A DNA stretch of 64,000 nucleotides from Pseudomonas syringae (GTDB lineage Bacteria; Pseudomonadota; Gammaproteobacteria; Pseudomonadales; Pseudomonadaceae): assembly GCF_021605415.1 (NCBI RefSeq), contig NZ_WKEQ01000023.1, positions 1 to 64,000 of the forward strand, written 5' to 3'. A model generated the notes under the pieces. The model had not been told where the DNA came from, did no database searches, and worked only from the letters and a program-made list of their open reading frames with translations. The position numbers and the translations under genes are program-made. Numbering within the stretch: the stretch's first letter is position 1; each line of letters starts with the position of its first letter. Shown piece after piece: positions 34,045-42,159 of this stretch.

Positions 34045-34683
34045 ATGTCAGCCTTGCCTGCGTCCCCCAGCATCATCTCGCCACGTCCGGCGAGCAGCCA
34101 CCCGCGTTGGCTGCGGTTGACCCATTGGCTTAACGCGCTGGCGGTGCTGGTGTTGGTGACCAGTGGCTGGCGAATCTATAACGCCTCACCGCTCTATGAC
34201 TTCAGCTTTCCCAATGAAATCACCTTGGGCGGCTGGCTGGGCGGGGCACTGCAGTGGCATTTTGCGGCGATGTGGCTGTTGTTTTTCAACGGCCTCGTTT
34301 ATCTCGCCATTAACCTTTTCAGCGGACGCTTCTCACGCCAGTTTTTCCCGGTATCCCCCAAAGGCGTGTTGCATGACCTGTGGGCTGCGGTGCGCGGGCG
34401 ATTAGGCCACGCCGACCTGAGCCACTACAACCAGGTGCAGCGCGTGGCTTATCTGTTCGTGATCGTCGACATCACGATGCTGGTGATTTCCGGGTTGGTG
34501 ATCTGGAAGTCTGTTCAATTCGCCACCCTGCGCGAGTTGCTTGGCGGTTACGACGCAGCACGCCATGTGCATTTCATTGCGATGGCCTTATTGATGGGGT
34601 TTGTCGCGGTGCATCTGGTAATGGTCGCCTTGGTGCCGAAAACCCTGTGGGCGATGATCGTCGGTCGCAAGGAGCGCACATGA
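34045..34683 (+). CDS. Cytochrome b561/b6-like membrane subunit (DUF4405/Ni-Fe hydrogenase b-type)
   Basis: A 212-residue membrane protein with four helices and His residues positioned for two b haems: LRLTHWLNALAVLVLV (helix 1), LQWHFAAMWLLFF (helix 2), VAYLFVIVDITMLVIS (helix 3) and HVHFIAMALLMGFVAVHLVM (helix 4). It would pass electrons between the quinone pool and the molybdenum enzyme encoded next. The ATG at 34045 is preferred over an upstream GTG. Its stop overlaps the start of the molybdenum subunit (ATGA), showing translational coupling. Confidence 0.85.
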   Translation: MSALPASPSIISPRPASSHPRWLRLTHWLNALAVLVLVTSGWRIYNASPLYDFSFPNEITLGGWLGGALQWHFAAMWLLFFNGLVYLAINLFSGRFSRQFFPVSPKGVLHDLWAAVRGRLGHADLSHYNQVQRVAYLFVIVDITMLVISGLVIWKSVQFATLRELLGGYDAARHVHFIAMALLMGFVAVHLVMVALVPKTLWAMIVGRKERT

Positions 34684-35468
34684 AAAAGCGCAACGGAATC
34701 GGATTGGACGAATCATCCATCCTGACAGACGCCCGAAAAATCCTTGCTCCGCAAATGCAAATAGAAGACCGCTCGCGCCGCTCGTTCCTGCTGCGTGGCC
34801 TGACGCTCGGCGGCGTGGCCATGTTGTCCGGCTGCAACCTGAGCGACAGCGAAAGCGTGGAAACCGCATTGTCTTCGATGTCGCGTTTCAATGATCGGGT
34901 GCAAGGCTGGTTGTTCAACCCGAACGCCATGGCGCCGACCTATCCGGCGTCGATGATTACCCGGCCGTTTCCCTTCAATGCGTTCTATGCAGAAGACGAA
35001 GCGCCTGTTGTCGACGAAGCCGAGTATCGGCTGGAAGTCACCGGGCTGGTTGCGGACAAACGCACCTGGCGCCTCGAAGAGCTACGCGCCATGGCGCAAA
35101 CCGAGCAAATCACCCGGCACATTTGCGTCGAAGGCTGGAGTGCGATTGGTCGATGGGGCGGGGTGCGGTTCAGTGATTTTCTCAAACGGATCGGCGCCGA
35201 CACGAACGCCAAATATATCGGCTTCAAATGCGCCGACGACTATTACACCAGCATCGACATGGCCACCGCACTGCATGCGCAAACGCTGCTGACGCTGACC
35301 TATGACGGCGCCATTTTGCCGCGTAAGTACGGCTTCCCGATGAAGCTGCGCATGCCGACCAAGCTGGGCTACAAGAATCCCAAGCATATTCAGGCGATAT
35401 TCGTCAGCAACACCTACAGCGGTGGCTACTGGGAAGACCAGGGCTACAACTGGTTCGGCGGCAGCTGA
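34680..35468 (+). CDS. Molybdopterin-dependent oxidoreductase, sulfite-oxidase fold, Tat-exported
   Basis: A 262-residue periplasmic enzyme. The N-terminus has a twin-arginine signal (DRSRRSFLLRGLTLGG) followed by VAMLSGC, which could also be a lipobox. The catalytic core shows ITRHICVEGWSAIGRWGG, in which the Cys is the molybdenum ligand of the sulfite oxidase/YedY family, and KYGFPMKLRMPTKLGYKNPK. With the preceding cytochrome b it forms a two-subunit membrane oxidoreductase similar to MsrPQ, but the membrane partner differs from MsrQ. The substrate is unknown; an S- or N-oxide is possible. Confidence 0.88.
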   Translation: MKKRNGIGLDESSILTDARKILAPQMQIEDRSRRSFLLRGLTLGGVAMLSGCNLSDSESVETALSSMSRFNDRVQGWLFNPNAMAPTYPASMITRPFPFNAFYAEDEAPVVDEAEYRLEVTGLVADKRTWRLEELRAMAQTEQITRHICVEGWSAIGRWGGVRFSDFLKRIGADTNAKYIGFKCADDYYTSIDMATALHAQTLLTLTYDGAILPRKYGFPMKLRMPTKLGYKNPKHIQAIFVSNTYSGGYWEDQGYNWFGGS

Positions 35469-35540
35469 CGAGCGCTGACTCATTCCACCACGCAGCTTGC
35501 GCTGCGTTCATTTGCAACCTGAGCATCAAGGAGTTACACC

Positions 35541-35807
35541 ATGAAAAAGTTAGCCAATGCCGTACTGTCCATGTGCCTTGTGATGGGTGTAGCGAGCGTT
35601 TACGCCGCCGACACCATGAGCAACGACAGCATGTCGAAAGACTCGATGTCGAAGGACGCCATGAAAAAAGACACGATGAAAAAGGACGCCATGAGCAAGG
35701 ACGCCATGAGCAAGGACACCATGAAGAAAGACGCGATGTCGAAAGACAGCATGAAGAAAGACGCGATGTCCAAGGATGCGATGAAGAAAGACGAAATGTC
35801 TCAGTAA
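35541..35807 (+). CDS. Pentapeptide MXKDX repeat protein, exported
   Basis: An 88-residue protein with a signal peptide (MKKLANAVLSMCLVMGVASVYA). The mature chain is almost entirely a tandem five-residue repeat of the form M-x-K-D-x (MSKDS, MSKDA, MKKDT, MKKDA), about twelve units. This matches the small MXKDX repeat family seen next to such molybdenum oxidoreductases. The periodic Met, Lys and Asp suggest either metal binding or a sacrificial methionine pool. It is 72 bp after the Mo-enzyme gene on the same strand, with the strong site AAGGAG before the ATG. Confidence 0.85.
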   Translation: MKKLANAVLSMCLVMGVASVYAADTMSNDSMSKDSMSKDAMKKDTMKKDAMSKDAMSKDTMKKDAMSKDSMKKDAMSKDAMKKDEMSQ

Positions 35808-35855
35808 GTCTTTCAGTCGCAGTCCTTACGGCCGCCTCAATGGCGGCCTGTCTGG

Positions 35856-36779
35856 TTATGTCCGCGACAGCGACGGTTTGTGGCATCGTGCATCTACAGT
35901 GTTCATTGCCAGCAACGGCAACCCCATCAGTGTCAGCCCGACACCGATGGCCGCACTCAAACTCAACGGTTCACCGAACTGCAACCCTGCCCAGATCATC
36001 GTCACCGGCGGCGTCAGAAACAACGCGCCGCTGATGCGCTGGATGCTGAAGCGTTGCAAACACAACCAGTAAAATCCATAGCCGCCAAACGTTGCGAAAA
36101 TCACCAACCACATCACACCACCGATAAAGCCAGCACTGGTCGGTGGAAGCAATTGTCCTTCCAGACTCGCCAACGCGGCAAATACCGGAATGACTGCGCA
36201 GACTTGAATGAACAGCCCAGTCGATGCGGACATCGGCGTTCCGGGCCAGCGCTTTTGATACAACGTCGCCGCCGCCATGGACAACACGGCCACTATCGGC
36301 AGGCTGTAAACCCACACGTCGGCGGTGTTCCATTCGACGCTGGCGCCGCTGGCCACCAACATGCCGAGCAGGCACAGCGCCAACCCCAACCATTGCCAGC
36401 CGCGTGTCCGCTGACCGGGCACGCTTGCCGCTAACACGACAATGGTCAGCGGTAACAGATTGGCTAACAGCGAGGCAGTACCCGGCGCAACACCCAGTTG
36501 AATTGAGGCGGCAATCGGCCCGATATAGCCGCCAATCGCGACCAACCCCAACAATGCCTGATGCACGGCATCCCGCCCGCGCAGCTGACGCAAACCCTTC
36601 CAGGCAAACGGCAGCAGGACGATTGCCGCAACGATGAAGCGCCAGAGCGAAGCGAGATAAACGCTGCCCTGATCGGCCACATAGCGGTAACCGATAAAAC
36701 CGGAACTCCAACTGACGACCATGGCCAGCAGCAAAGCGGCGCTGGAGAAAGTGGAAAGGCGTGCAAGAGAAACGTTCAT
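35856..36779 (-). CDS. EamA/DMT-superfamily exporter
   Basis: A 307-residue protein with ten transmembrane segments in two EamA halves: WSSGFIGYRYVADQGSVYLASLWRF is split over the first helices, and ALFLTPPVTMIWAGLQFGEPLS ends the second half. Such proteins export amino acids or related metabolites. The frame extends upstream to 37241, but the ATG at 36779 with AGGTG before it gives the normal N-terminus (MNVSLARLSTFSSAALLL). It is divergent from a LysR gene, 99 bp apart, which likely controls it. Confidence 0.87.
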   Translation of the reverse strand: MNVSLARLSTFSSAALLLAMVVSWSSGFIGYRYVADQGSVYLASLWRFIVAAIVLLPFAWKGLRQLRGRDAVHQALLGLVAIGGYIGPIAASIQLGVAPGTASLLANLLPLTIVVLAASVPGQRTRGWQWLGLALCLLGMLVASGASVEWNTADVWVYSLPIVAVLSMAAATLYQKRWPGTPMSASTGLFIQVCAVIPVFAALASLEGQLLPPTSAGFIGGVMWLVIFATFGGYGFYWLCLQRFSIQRISGALFLTPPVTMIWAGLQFGEPLSLSAAIGVGLTLMGLPLLAMNTVDARCHKPSLSRT

Positions 36780-36815
36780 CGACTGGCACCTGACAGTGGG
36801 CTTGAATCGATGGTA

Positions 36816-36838
36816 TGAATGAAGTCGCAATGCATTCA
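36816..36838. promoter_or_regulatory. Probable LysR-type operator (T-N11-A inverted repeat)
   Basis: TGAATG-N11-CATTCA is a clean inverted repeat of the LysR class, centred in the 99-bp gap between the divergent DMT exporter and LysR genes. It is the natural binding site for that regulator. Confidence 0.6.
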
Positions 36839-36878
36839 AACGATATGATTCGCACCACTGATGCAGGATTCCTGAACC

Positions 36879-37748
36879 ATGGCTGAAACCCTCGACATCG
36901 AGCTGCTGCGTACTTTTCATGCGATTGTGCGCTTCGGACAATTCCTCGCAGCGGCAAGCTTTCTGAACAAAAGTCCTTCGGCGGTGAGCTTGCATGTTCG
37001 CCGTCTGGAAGCCCTGGCCGGCGGACGCCTGTTTGAGCGTGACAATCAAACCGTGAGCCTCACCCCACTGGGTCGACGATTTGCGCTGCAAAGCGCTGAA
37101 CTGCTGCGGCTTCATGATCAGATGCTCGCCGGTTTCGTTACGCCGATGGCCAGTGGGCGCGTCAGGCTGGGCATTTCCGAGGAATACGCTGGCGCGATCC
37201 TCGGTTGCACGCTGCCCCATCTGGCAGCGGATTTTCCTCACATCGAACTGGAAGTGGAAACCGGTGCCAGCGGCCGCTTGAACAGTCGCCTCGAACGCGG
37301 TCAGCTGGACTTGGCCCTGCTCGTGGAACCGATTGACGGGCCAGCGGCGCAGTTACGCTGTGTCAGGACATTCGGCCTGACCCAACCGGTCTGGGTCGCC
37401 GCGCATGACTATGCTCAGGATCTCGGCAAACCGGTGCCGCTGGCATTGCATGGCAAGGGCTGCCCGTATCGCAGCGTGGCGGTTGATGCGTTGAGTCAGC
37501 GAGGGCGGCGCTGGCGCGCGGTGATCATGAGCGCTGGCGTCACCGCACTGGAAACCGCGATTCTGGCGGGCCTGGCCATCGGCATTGTTGATCGTGCTCA
37601 GGTGCGTCCCGGGATGAGGATGTTGACTATTGCCGAGGGATTTCCCGAATTGCCCGTGCATGAACTGCGACTGATGCGCGCGCCGGGCGAATTGAGCGAA
37701 GCGGGGGAGGTGCTGGTGGGATTGATCGGACATGGTTTTGAGCTTTAA
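36879..37748 (+). CDS. LysR-family transcriptional regulator
   Basis: A 289-residue regulator. The N-terminal HTH reads ELLRTFHAIVRFGQFLAAASFLNKSPSAVSLHVRRLEA in two parts, followed by LFERDNQTVSLTPLGRRF and a type-2 periplasmic-binding effector domain (RVRLGISEEYAGAILG). It is divergent from the DMT exporter with a T-N11-A site between them, so it most likely activates or represses that exporter. The effector is unknown. Confidence 0.9.
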   Translation: MAETLDIELLRTFHAIVRFGQFLAAASFLNKSPSAVSLHVRRLEALAGGRLFERDNQTVSLTPLGRRFALQSAELLRLHDQMLAGFVTPMASGRVRLGISEEYAGAILGCTLPHLAADFPHIELEVETGASGRLNSRLERGQLDLALLVEPIDGPAAQLRCVRTFGLTQPVWVAAHDYAQDLGKPVPLALHGKGCPYRSVAVDALSQRGRRWRAVIMSAGVTALETAILAGLAIGIVDRAQVRPGMRMLTIAEGFPELPVHELRLMRAPGELSEAGEVLVGLIGHGFEL

Positions 37749-37857
37749 CAAGCCGATCACAGACAAAACACGCCGCCGACAGGCGCCAGACCTGCGTGCG
37801 CGACGCCGACCAATTCGGTTGGGATTAAAAATAGTCCTCGTCGGACCTTCAAGCAAA

Positions 37858-37879
37858 ACGGGCGCCTTTCAGCGCCCGT
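37858..37879. terminator. Bidirectional terminator between LysR and CigR-like genes
   Basis: ACGGGCGC-CTTTCA-GCGCCCGT forms an eight-bp GC stem with AAAAC on the left and GTTTATT on the right, between two convergent genes. Confidence 0.8.
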
Positions 37880-37900
37880 GTTTATTCGTCAGTTCACGCA

Positions 37901-38356
37901 TCAATCAAAAGCTCCGTTGAGAACCTCGTAGATCAGCCCTGTTGCCAGTGCGACGAGTATCAAATCCGTGCCTGCTTGCTGCCATTCATATCCATCGTAG
38001 TGGGGCAGTCTGCCGATCAGTCGGCCATCGAGTTTCTTCGCGATACCTGGCGGCAGCGGCTTGCCGCGCGCCAGGTTTTTCTGGATGCCGGGCGGAAGTG
38101 AAGCGCCACCGCTCCAATAGTCTCTGGAATCGCCAATGATCCCAAGGACGCTGCCCCGATTGACTGTGGGGCCATGATCCCGGTTTTCGCCGCCGGCGCT
38201 TTTGCCTTTGGCACCTTGGCCGCCCTGATTACCTTGCGAGTGATTTTTGCCGTTACCTTGGCCTTTTCCATTCCCTGGGTCGGCCATCGCATTGGCCGAT
38301 CCCACAACCAGAGCAAGGCAGGTAATTGCTGACATCATCAAGCGTGTTTTGGACAT
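37901..38356 (-). CDS. CigR/RcnB-like exported protein
   Basis: A 151-residue protein with a signal peptide (MSKTRLMMSAITCLALVVGSANAMA). A low-complexity Gly/Asn/Lys/Gln segment follows (about residues 25-60), then a folded C-terminal part: SLPPGIQKNLARGKPLPPG, GIAKKLDGRL, and a hydrophobic end LILVALATGLIYEVL. The PPGI.K-L.RG..LPPG motif is typical of the RcnB/CigR family (CigR of Salmonella is an anti-virulence regulator). The role in Pseudomonas is unknown. The frame is open to 38437; the ATG at 38356 has AAGGAA. Confidence 0.8.
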   Translation of the reverse strand: MSKTRLMMSAITCLALVVGSANAMADPGNGKGQGNGKNHSQGNQGGQGAKGKSAGGENRDHGPTVNRGSVLGIIGDSRDYWSGGASLPPGIQKNLARGKPLPPGIAKKLDGRLIGRLPHYDGYEWQQAGTDLILVALATGLIYEVLNGAFD

Positions 38357-38450
38357 GATCCGTTCCTTCAGACTGGATGAATAGCTTTGGAAAGAATAGA
38401 CGTTCCTGGCACGAATGAATTCGATAGGCGAATTCACTCTTTCACCGGAA

Positions 38451-39662
38451 TCAGCAACCGCTCAGCGCCGGCTGCGTGCGCTCGCCCGCGAAGAAAAACG
38501 GCCGCAAACGCACGCCCACGCTGTTGCCAATAAACGCCGCGACCAGCCATAACCAGCCATGCAGGCTGCCCGACGCGATACCACTGAAATATGCGCCGAT
38601 GTTGCAGCCGTACGCCAGACGCGATCCATAACCGAGAAGCAGGCCACCGATCACTGCCGCGACCAGCGAGCGCGCGGGGATATTCAGGTTGGGGGCGAAG
38701 CGTCCAGCCAGGCCCGCAGCAAGCAGCGCACCGAGGATGATGCCGATGTCCATCACGCTGGTGATGTCTTCCCACACCGGCGCCGCCAAGGCTTTTGCAT
38801 TGGCAGGCATCTGCCAGAACGCCCAGCTGCCGACATCGACACCCAGGCCGCTAGCCGTTTTCGCGCCCCACAAGGCGAAGGCCGACGTGATGCCCCATGG
38901 CCGTCCGGCCAATGCCAGCGTGGCGTAATTGAGCAACGCCAAACCGATCGCGCCCCACACCAGCGGCCATGGCCCGCGCAGGAAGCGACGCAGGCCTTTG
39001 TGTTCACTCTTCACGCCTTCTTCAAGCTGTCCATGACGCGACTTTTCCATTCGCACACTGACCGCCGCAATGATCGCGAATACCGTCAGGCTCAGGATCA
39101 GCGCCGGCACCACACCGAAGCTTTTGACGATAGACGTCGCCGGAAACGACGGCAGCGAAAACCACCAGTCAACGTGATGAGTGGCGATCAGCGAACCGCA
39201 AATAAAGAACAACAGCGTCACCAGCATGCGCGAATTGCCGCCGCCGACGGTGAACAGCGTGCCAGATGCACAGCCGCCACCCAGCTGCATGCCGATGCCG
39301 AAAATGAACGCACCGAAAACCACTGAAATCCCGGCCGGCGCTACCAGCCCGACCACCGGTTGACCGAACAATGTGCCCGCACCGAGCGCCGGGAAGAACA
39401 GCACCACGGCCAGCGCAAGCATCACCATTTGGGCCCGCAAGCCGGCGCCGCGCCGTTCATTGATAAACACCCGCCAGGCTGAAGTGAAACCGAAGGCGGC
39501 GTGATACAGCGTCAAGCCCAGCGCTGCACCGAGGATCAGCAACAGCACTTGGCGCGATCCGACACTGTTTTGCAGAAACGCAGCGCCCGCCAACAGCAGG
39601 ACAAAAGCCACCAGCGGCGCGAGGGGACTGCGCGCGGGTGTCAGGGAAAGGGAACGGCTCAT
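38451..39662 (-). CDS. YeeE/YedE-family transporter (TsuA-like thiosulfate uptake)
   Basis: A 403-residue membrane protein of the YeeE/YedE family. Characteristic Cys motifs line the proposed sulfur path: FGIGMQLGGGCASGTLFTVG (central) and LAYGCNIGAYFSGIASG (C-terminal). In TsuA these Cys residues conduct thiosulfate. An insertion loop (MEKSRHGQLEEGVKSEHKG) interrupts the middle. No TusA-like partner is seen next to it. It is probably monocistronic, starting at the ATG at 39662. Confidence 0.87.
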   Translation of the reverse strand: MSRSLSLTPARSPLAPLVAFVLLLAGAAFLQNSVGSRQVLLLILGAALGLTLYHAAFGFTSAWRVFINERRGAGLRAQMVMLALAVVLFFPALGAGTLFGQPVVGLVAPAGISVVFGAFIFGIGMQLGGGCASGTLFTVGGGNSRMLVTLLFFICGSLIATHHVDWWFSLPSFPATSIVKSFGVVPALILSLTVFAIIAAVSVRMEKSRHGQLEEGVKSEHKGLRRFLRGPWPLVWGAIGLALLNYATLALAGRPWGITSAFALWGAKTASGLGVDVGSWAFWQMPANAKALAAPVWEDITSVMDIGIILGALLAAGLAGRFAPNLNIPARSLVAAVIGGLLLGYGSRLAYGCNIGAYFSGIASGSLHGWLWLVAAFIGNSVGVRLRPFFFAGERTQPALSGC

Positions 39663-39947
39663 GAAAAATCCAGGTTCGTTTGATGTTGATTGAATGAGGC
39701 GCGGCTAGGCCAATGCCGGGGACGACGGGTGATTTTACGTCATCGTTCACCGGGTGAAAGCGGTTATTCGCCACGCAAACTCTGTTCAAGCCGAAACGAT
39801 GCGAAAACCGGCACGCTGGGGTCTTATGGTGTTGTATTTTTGCGTAAATCGCTGTGGCGTGAAGCGGATGGTTGCACCAGTTGAACTATAAATTGACTGC
39901 TAGGTCAGGATATTCAGCTGTTCGGCTTCCAACATGAGGATTTTTCA

Positions 39948-40187
39948 ATGCGTAACTACACACTTCACTACCTGTTCAATGGCCAACCCCGCTCGCATAC
40001 TTTTGAACTTGAACAGCCTGATTTGACCGTTCACGATGCCGCCATGCATCTGCTTCAGCTGCATATCGGCGATGGTGAGAACAGCCTGTTAATGCCCAAT
40101 GCCGAGGCGACGCCCACGGAGATACTGGCGCAGGCCGAGGTGGTGGGCCTGTCGGCTATCAGGATTGTCGATCAGCTCGATCAATGA
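39948..40187 (+). CDS. Hypothetical protein, 79 aa
   Basis: A 79-residue soluble acidic protein (MRNYTLHYLFNGQPRSHTFE...), with beta-strand-like N-terminus and a helical middle (DAAMHLLQLHIGDGENSLL). I do not recognise a family. The ATG follows GAGGATTTTTCA. It ends at the stop-to-terminator hairpin shared with the quorum-sensing cluster and converges on it; no evidence that it belongs to the cluster. Confidence 0.65.
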   Translation: MRNYTLHYLFNGQPRSHTFELEQPDLTVHDAAMHLLQLHIGDGENSLLMPNAEATPTEILAQAEVVGLSAIRIVDQLDQ

Positions 40188-40217
40188 CAGGCTCGGGAAC
40201 CGTTATCCAATGTACAA

Positions 40218-40245
40218 CGCCGCAAAAACTTAACGTTTTGCGGCG
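40218..40245. terminator. Hairpin terminator at the end of the Rieske/diiron operon
   Basis: CGCCGCAAAA pairs with TTTTGCGGCG around a short A/T loop; the T-run lies inside the stem. Placed between the 79-aa gene and the last gene of the leftward cluster, it likely ends both transcripts. Confidence 0.75.
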
Positions 40246-40266
40246 CGATCGGACCTCTTTGAATAT

Positions 40267-40518
40267 TCAAGGGGCGTCTTGGGTGATTCGTTTGATATCC
40301 AGGCGACCACAAGGAGGGCCGCTCAATTGCTCGCCCGTCTCCAGGCTGAATACCGAAAAATGCAGAGGACAAGTAATGCTTTTCCGCTGCTCATTGATCA
40401 CCCCGTGAACCAGCCAACCCGCGCGGTGCGGACAGGTATGCGGTACCAGGTATTGCTGGTTATCGACGACAACCGTGAAGGTGCCGGGGCGATGAAACTC
40501 TTCAGATAGCTCGTTCAA
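40267..40518 (-). CDS. Minimal Rieske [2Fe-2S] ferredoxin
   Basis: An 83-residue single-domain Rieske protein. The cluster ligands are visible as HTCPHRAGWL (Cys-x-His) and SITCPLHFSVFSLETG (Cys-x2-His). Small soluble Rieske proteins donate electrons to oxygenases. The frame starts at a TTG (40518) preceded by AAGGAG seven to eight bases upstream, and the start lies inside the end of the diiron gene (17-bp overlap). It is therefore the obvious electron donor for the diiron-type protein encoded just before it. Confidence 0.85.
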   Translation of the reverse strand: MNELSEEFHRPGTFTVVVDNQQYLVPHTCPHRAGWLVHGVINEQRKSITCPLHFSVFSLETGEQLSGPPCGRLDIKRITQDAP

Positions 40519-41359
40519 CAGCTCGCTCCTTGTCGAAGTGCGTCAGGCGTCGGGCCTTGTCAACGGCGCCGTCAAAGGCTGCATTAGTGATCTCACGCCC
40601 CATACAGATTCCGCGCCAGGCTTTGGCCGTGTCCAGGTCGCCGGTGGCATCCATCGCCTTGAGCAATCGCTGCCCTTCGATGGCATGAAACACGTCAATG
40701 TGGACGTGCTCGGAGTAGTACGCGTGAGCCTTGATCTGCAAACGATCACAGATCGCGGTGTAACACTCGAAGAAAAACGGTACGACCGTTTCGAAGTACG
40801 TAATCACGCCGGCAAAGTAGGAAGGGTCGTCCGCCCGCATCGTCAGCCAGCAAAACATGTTGGGGAAGGAAAACCCGGCGCTTGAGTTGGCATCGATGTA
40901 AAACGCCAGATCGGTCGGCATCTCGAGTTCTTTGAGCAAGTCGATGTACAGGGTGGTGTGCGAGCGCTTGAGATTCCCGGATCCGAACTCGTCGATCATC
41001 ATCCGCAACATTGGCATTTGCGCGGCCAGGCTGAGTCTTGGCATGAGGTGGTAGAACACCTGCGCTTCGGTCAGCCCGTCGAGCGCAAATTCCTGAACCA
41101 GGATTTTGAACTCGTCGCGTGTCATATTTTCGGCGACGTACATCGCGCTGGGCGGCACCTCGCTGCGATCCAGCTCAACCAGGTCAGCCAATCGTTGACG
41201 CAACTCGGCAAGATTGCCAGGCCCATCGGCGGTCAACGTCTTGGCGATGGTCGATTCGATCCAGTCCCGTTCAAACTTCGCCACCCGGTGATTCAGAGGT
41301 TGCAGCTGCTGAATGCAGGCGCGATTGGCCAAGAACAATTCCCTCTGCAAATCGCTCAT
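40502..41359 (-). CDS. Haem-oxygenase-like diiron oxidase/oxygenase (iron-containing redox enzyme family)
   Basis: A 285-residue all-helical protein. Ligand positions of the haem-oxygenase-like diiron (HDO) family are seen: D123-E124...H134 (MIDEFGSGN...RSH), E190 (ITYFETVV) and H218/D222/H225 (YYSEHVHIDVFHA). Members such as SznF, BesC and UndA perform N-oxygenation, C-C cleavage or decarboxylation, with metal-bound peroxide chemistry. With a Rieske donor directly downstream, an O2-activating step of a small amino-acid-like substrate is likely. The stop of the DapA-like gene overlaps its ATG by 4 bp. The exact chemistry is unknown. Confidence 0.85.
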   Translation of the reverse strand: MSDLQRELFLANRACIQQLQPLNHRVAKFERDWIESTIAKTLTADGPGNLAELRQRLADLVELDRSEVPPSAMYVAENMTRDEFKILVQEFALDGLTEAQVFYHLMPRLSLAAQMPMLRMMIDEFGSGNLKRSHTTLYIDLLKELEMPTDLAFYIDANSSAGFSFPNMFCWLTMRADDPSYFAGVITYFETVVPFFFECYTAICDRLQIKAHAYYSEHVHIDVFHAIEGQRLLKAMDATGDLDTAKAWRGICMGREITNAAFDGAVDKARRLTHFDKERAVERAI

Positions 41360-42159
41360 CGCTGCGTCTCCTTTTCAGGGAATACCCGGTCTGTGGTGAT
41401 GACACCGCGGGCCTTGAGCTCCTTTTTGACCTGCGCGTACCAATCGTCGGCGCCCAGGTCAAAGTAACCGTTAAGCGTTTCGATGAGGTTGGCCACGGAC
41501 TGCTGGCGTGCGGGTATCGCCAGGCGGCAAAGCCCGGGCTCAAGATTGGCCAGCGACACGACATTACCGTCGGTTTCCAGCTCTCGCGCCAGATCCATTT
41601 CCCACCCTGCAAAGTACGCCACGCCCTCCTTGCGCAACTGCTCGATTTGCGGCTGTGTGCGGGGCAGGGAAGGGGAGTCCTTGAGGCCTTTGACGCGGGG
41701 CAACCGAGCGATTGCCAACAACGTATCGAAGGTTTTTTCGTTACCGGACAACGCCGATTCGTTGTAGACGTAGATATCCAGATCGGTCGCGTCGTGAATT
41801 GTTTGGTAGTGGTCGAATATGTCCTCCTGGCGCGTTCCCGGGATAAACGGAGAGGTGAACATCACGCCGTGGGCGCCCATTTTTTGTGCCAGCAAAGCGT
41901 GTTCGAGCACTTCAGCTGTCGTCGTTCGTTCGATGCCGGCGATCACCTTTTTGCCCTGCGCGTTAGCGAGGGTAAGTTGCAGCATGCGCCGCCAGTTGTC
42001 TGCATCCAGGCGCCAGCCTTCGCCCGATGTGAGGCAGGGAATATAGCCATCGGCGAAAGGCTGAGAGCAATGCAATAACCGGCGCACGCTCGATTCACAT
42101 ATACGCGACTGATCATCGAGAGGGGAGATCAGCGGAATAAAGATCTGCTTACCAGACAT
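41356..42159 (-). CDS. Dihydrodipicolinate synthase (DapA)-family aldolase/lyase
   Basis: A 267-residue TIM-barrel enzyme, shorter than the usual 290-300. The Schiff-base lysine appears as K160 (VKGLKDSP), the catalytic Tyr as Y132 (YVYNESAL), and PCLTSGEGWRLD takes the place of the usual GTTGE pyruvate loop, with SG replacing TT. Family members condense pyruvate with an aldehyde or split such products. The altered loop and cluster context argue against lysine biosynthesis. It probably builds or cleaves the carbon skeleton used by the aminotransferase and diiron enzyme. Its start overlaps the upstream gene by 11 bp. Confidence 0.85.
   Translation of the reverse strand: MSGKQIFIPLISPLDDQSRICESSVRRLLHCSQPFADGYIPCLTSGEGWRLDADNWRRMLQLTLANAQGKKVIAGIERTTTAEVLEHALLAQKMGAHGVMFTSPFIPGTRQEDIFDHYQTIHDATDLDIYVYNESALSGNEKTFDTLLAIARLPRVKGLKDSPSLPRTQPQIEQLRKEGVAYFAGWEMDLARELETDGNVVSLANLEPGLCRLAIPARQQSVANLIETLNGYFDLGADDWYAQVKKELKARGVITTDRVFPEKETQR

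Noticed and set aside
35541..35807. Tandem repeat as a non-coding satellite
   Set aside because: A signal peptide, a strong ribosome site and a frame-preserving 15-bp period show it is a protein-coding repeat.
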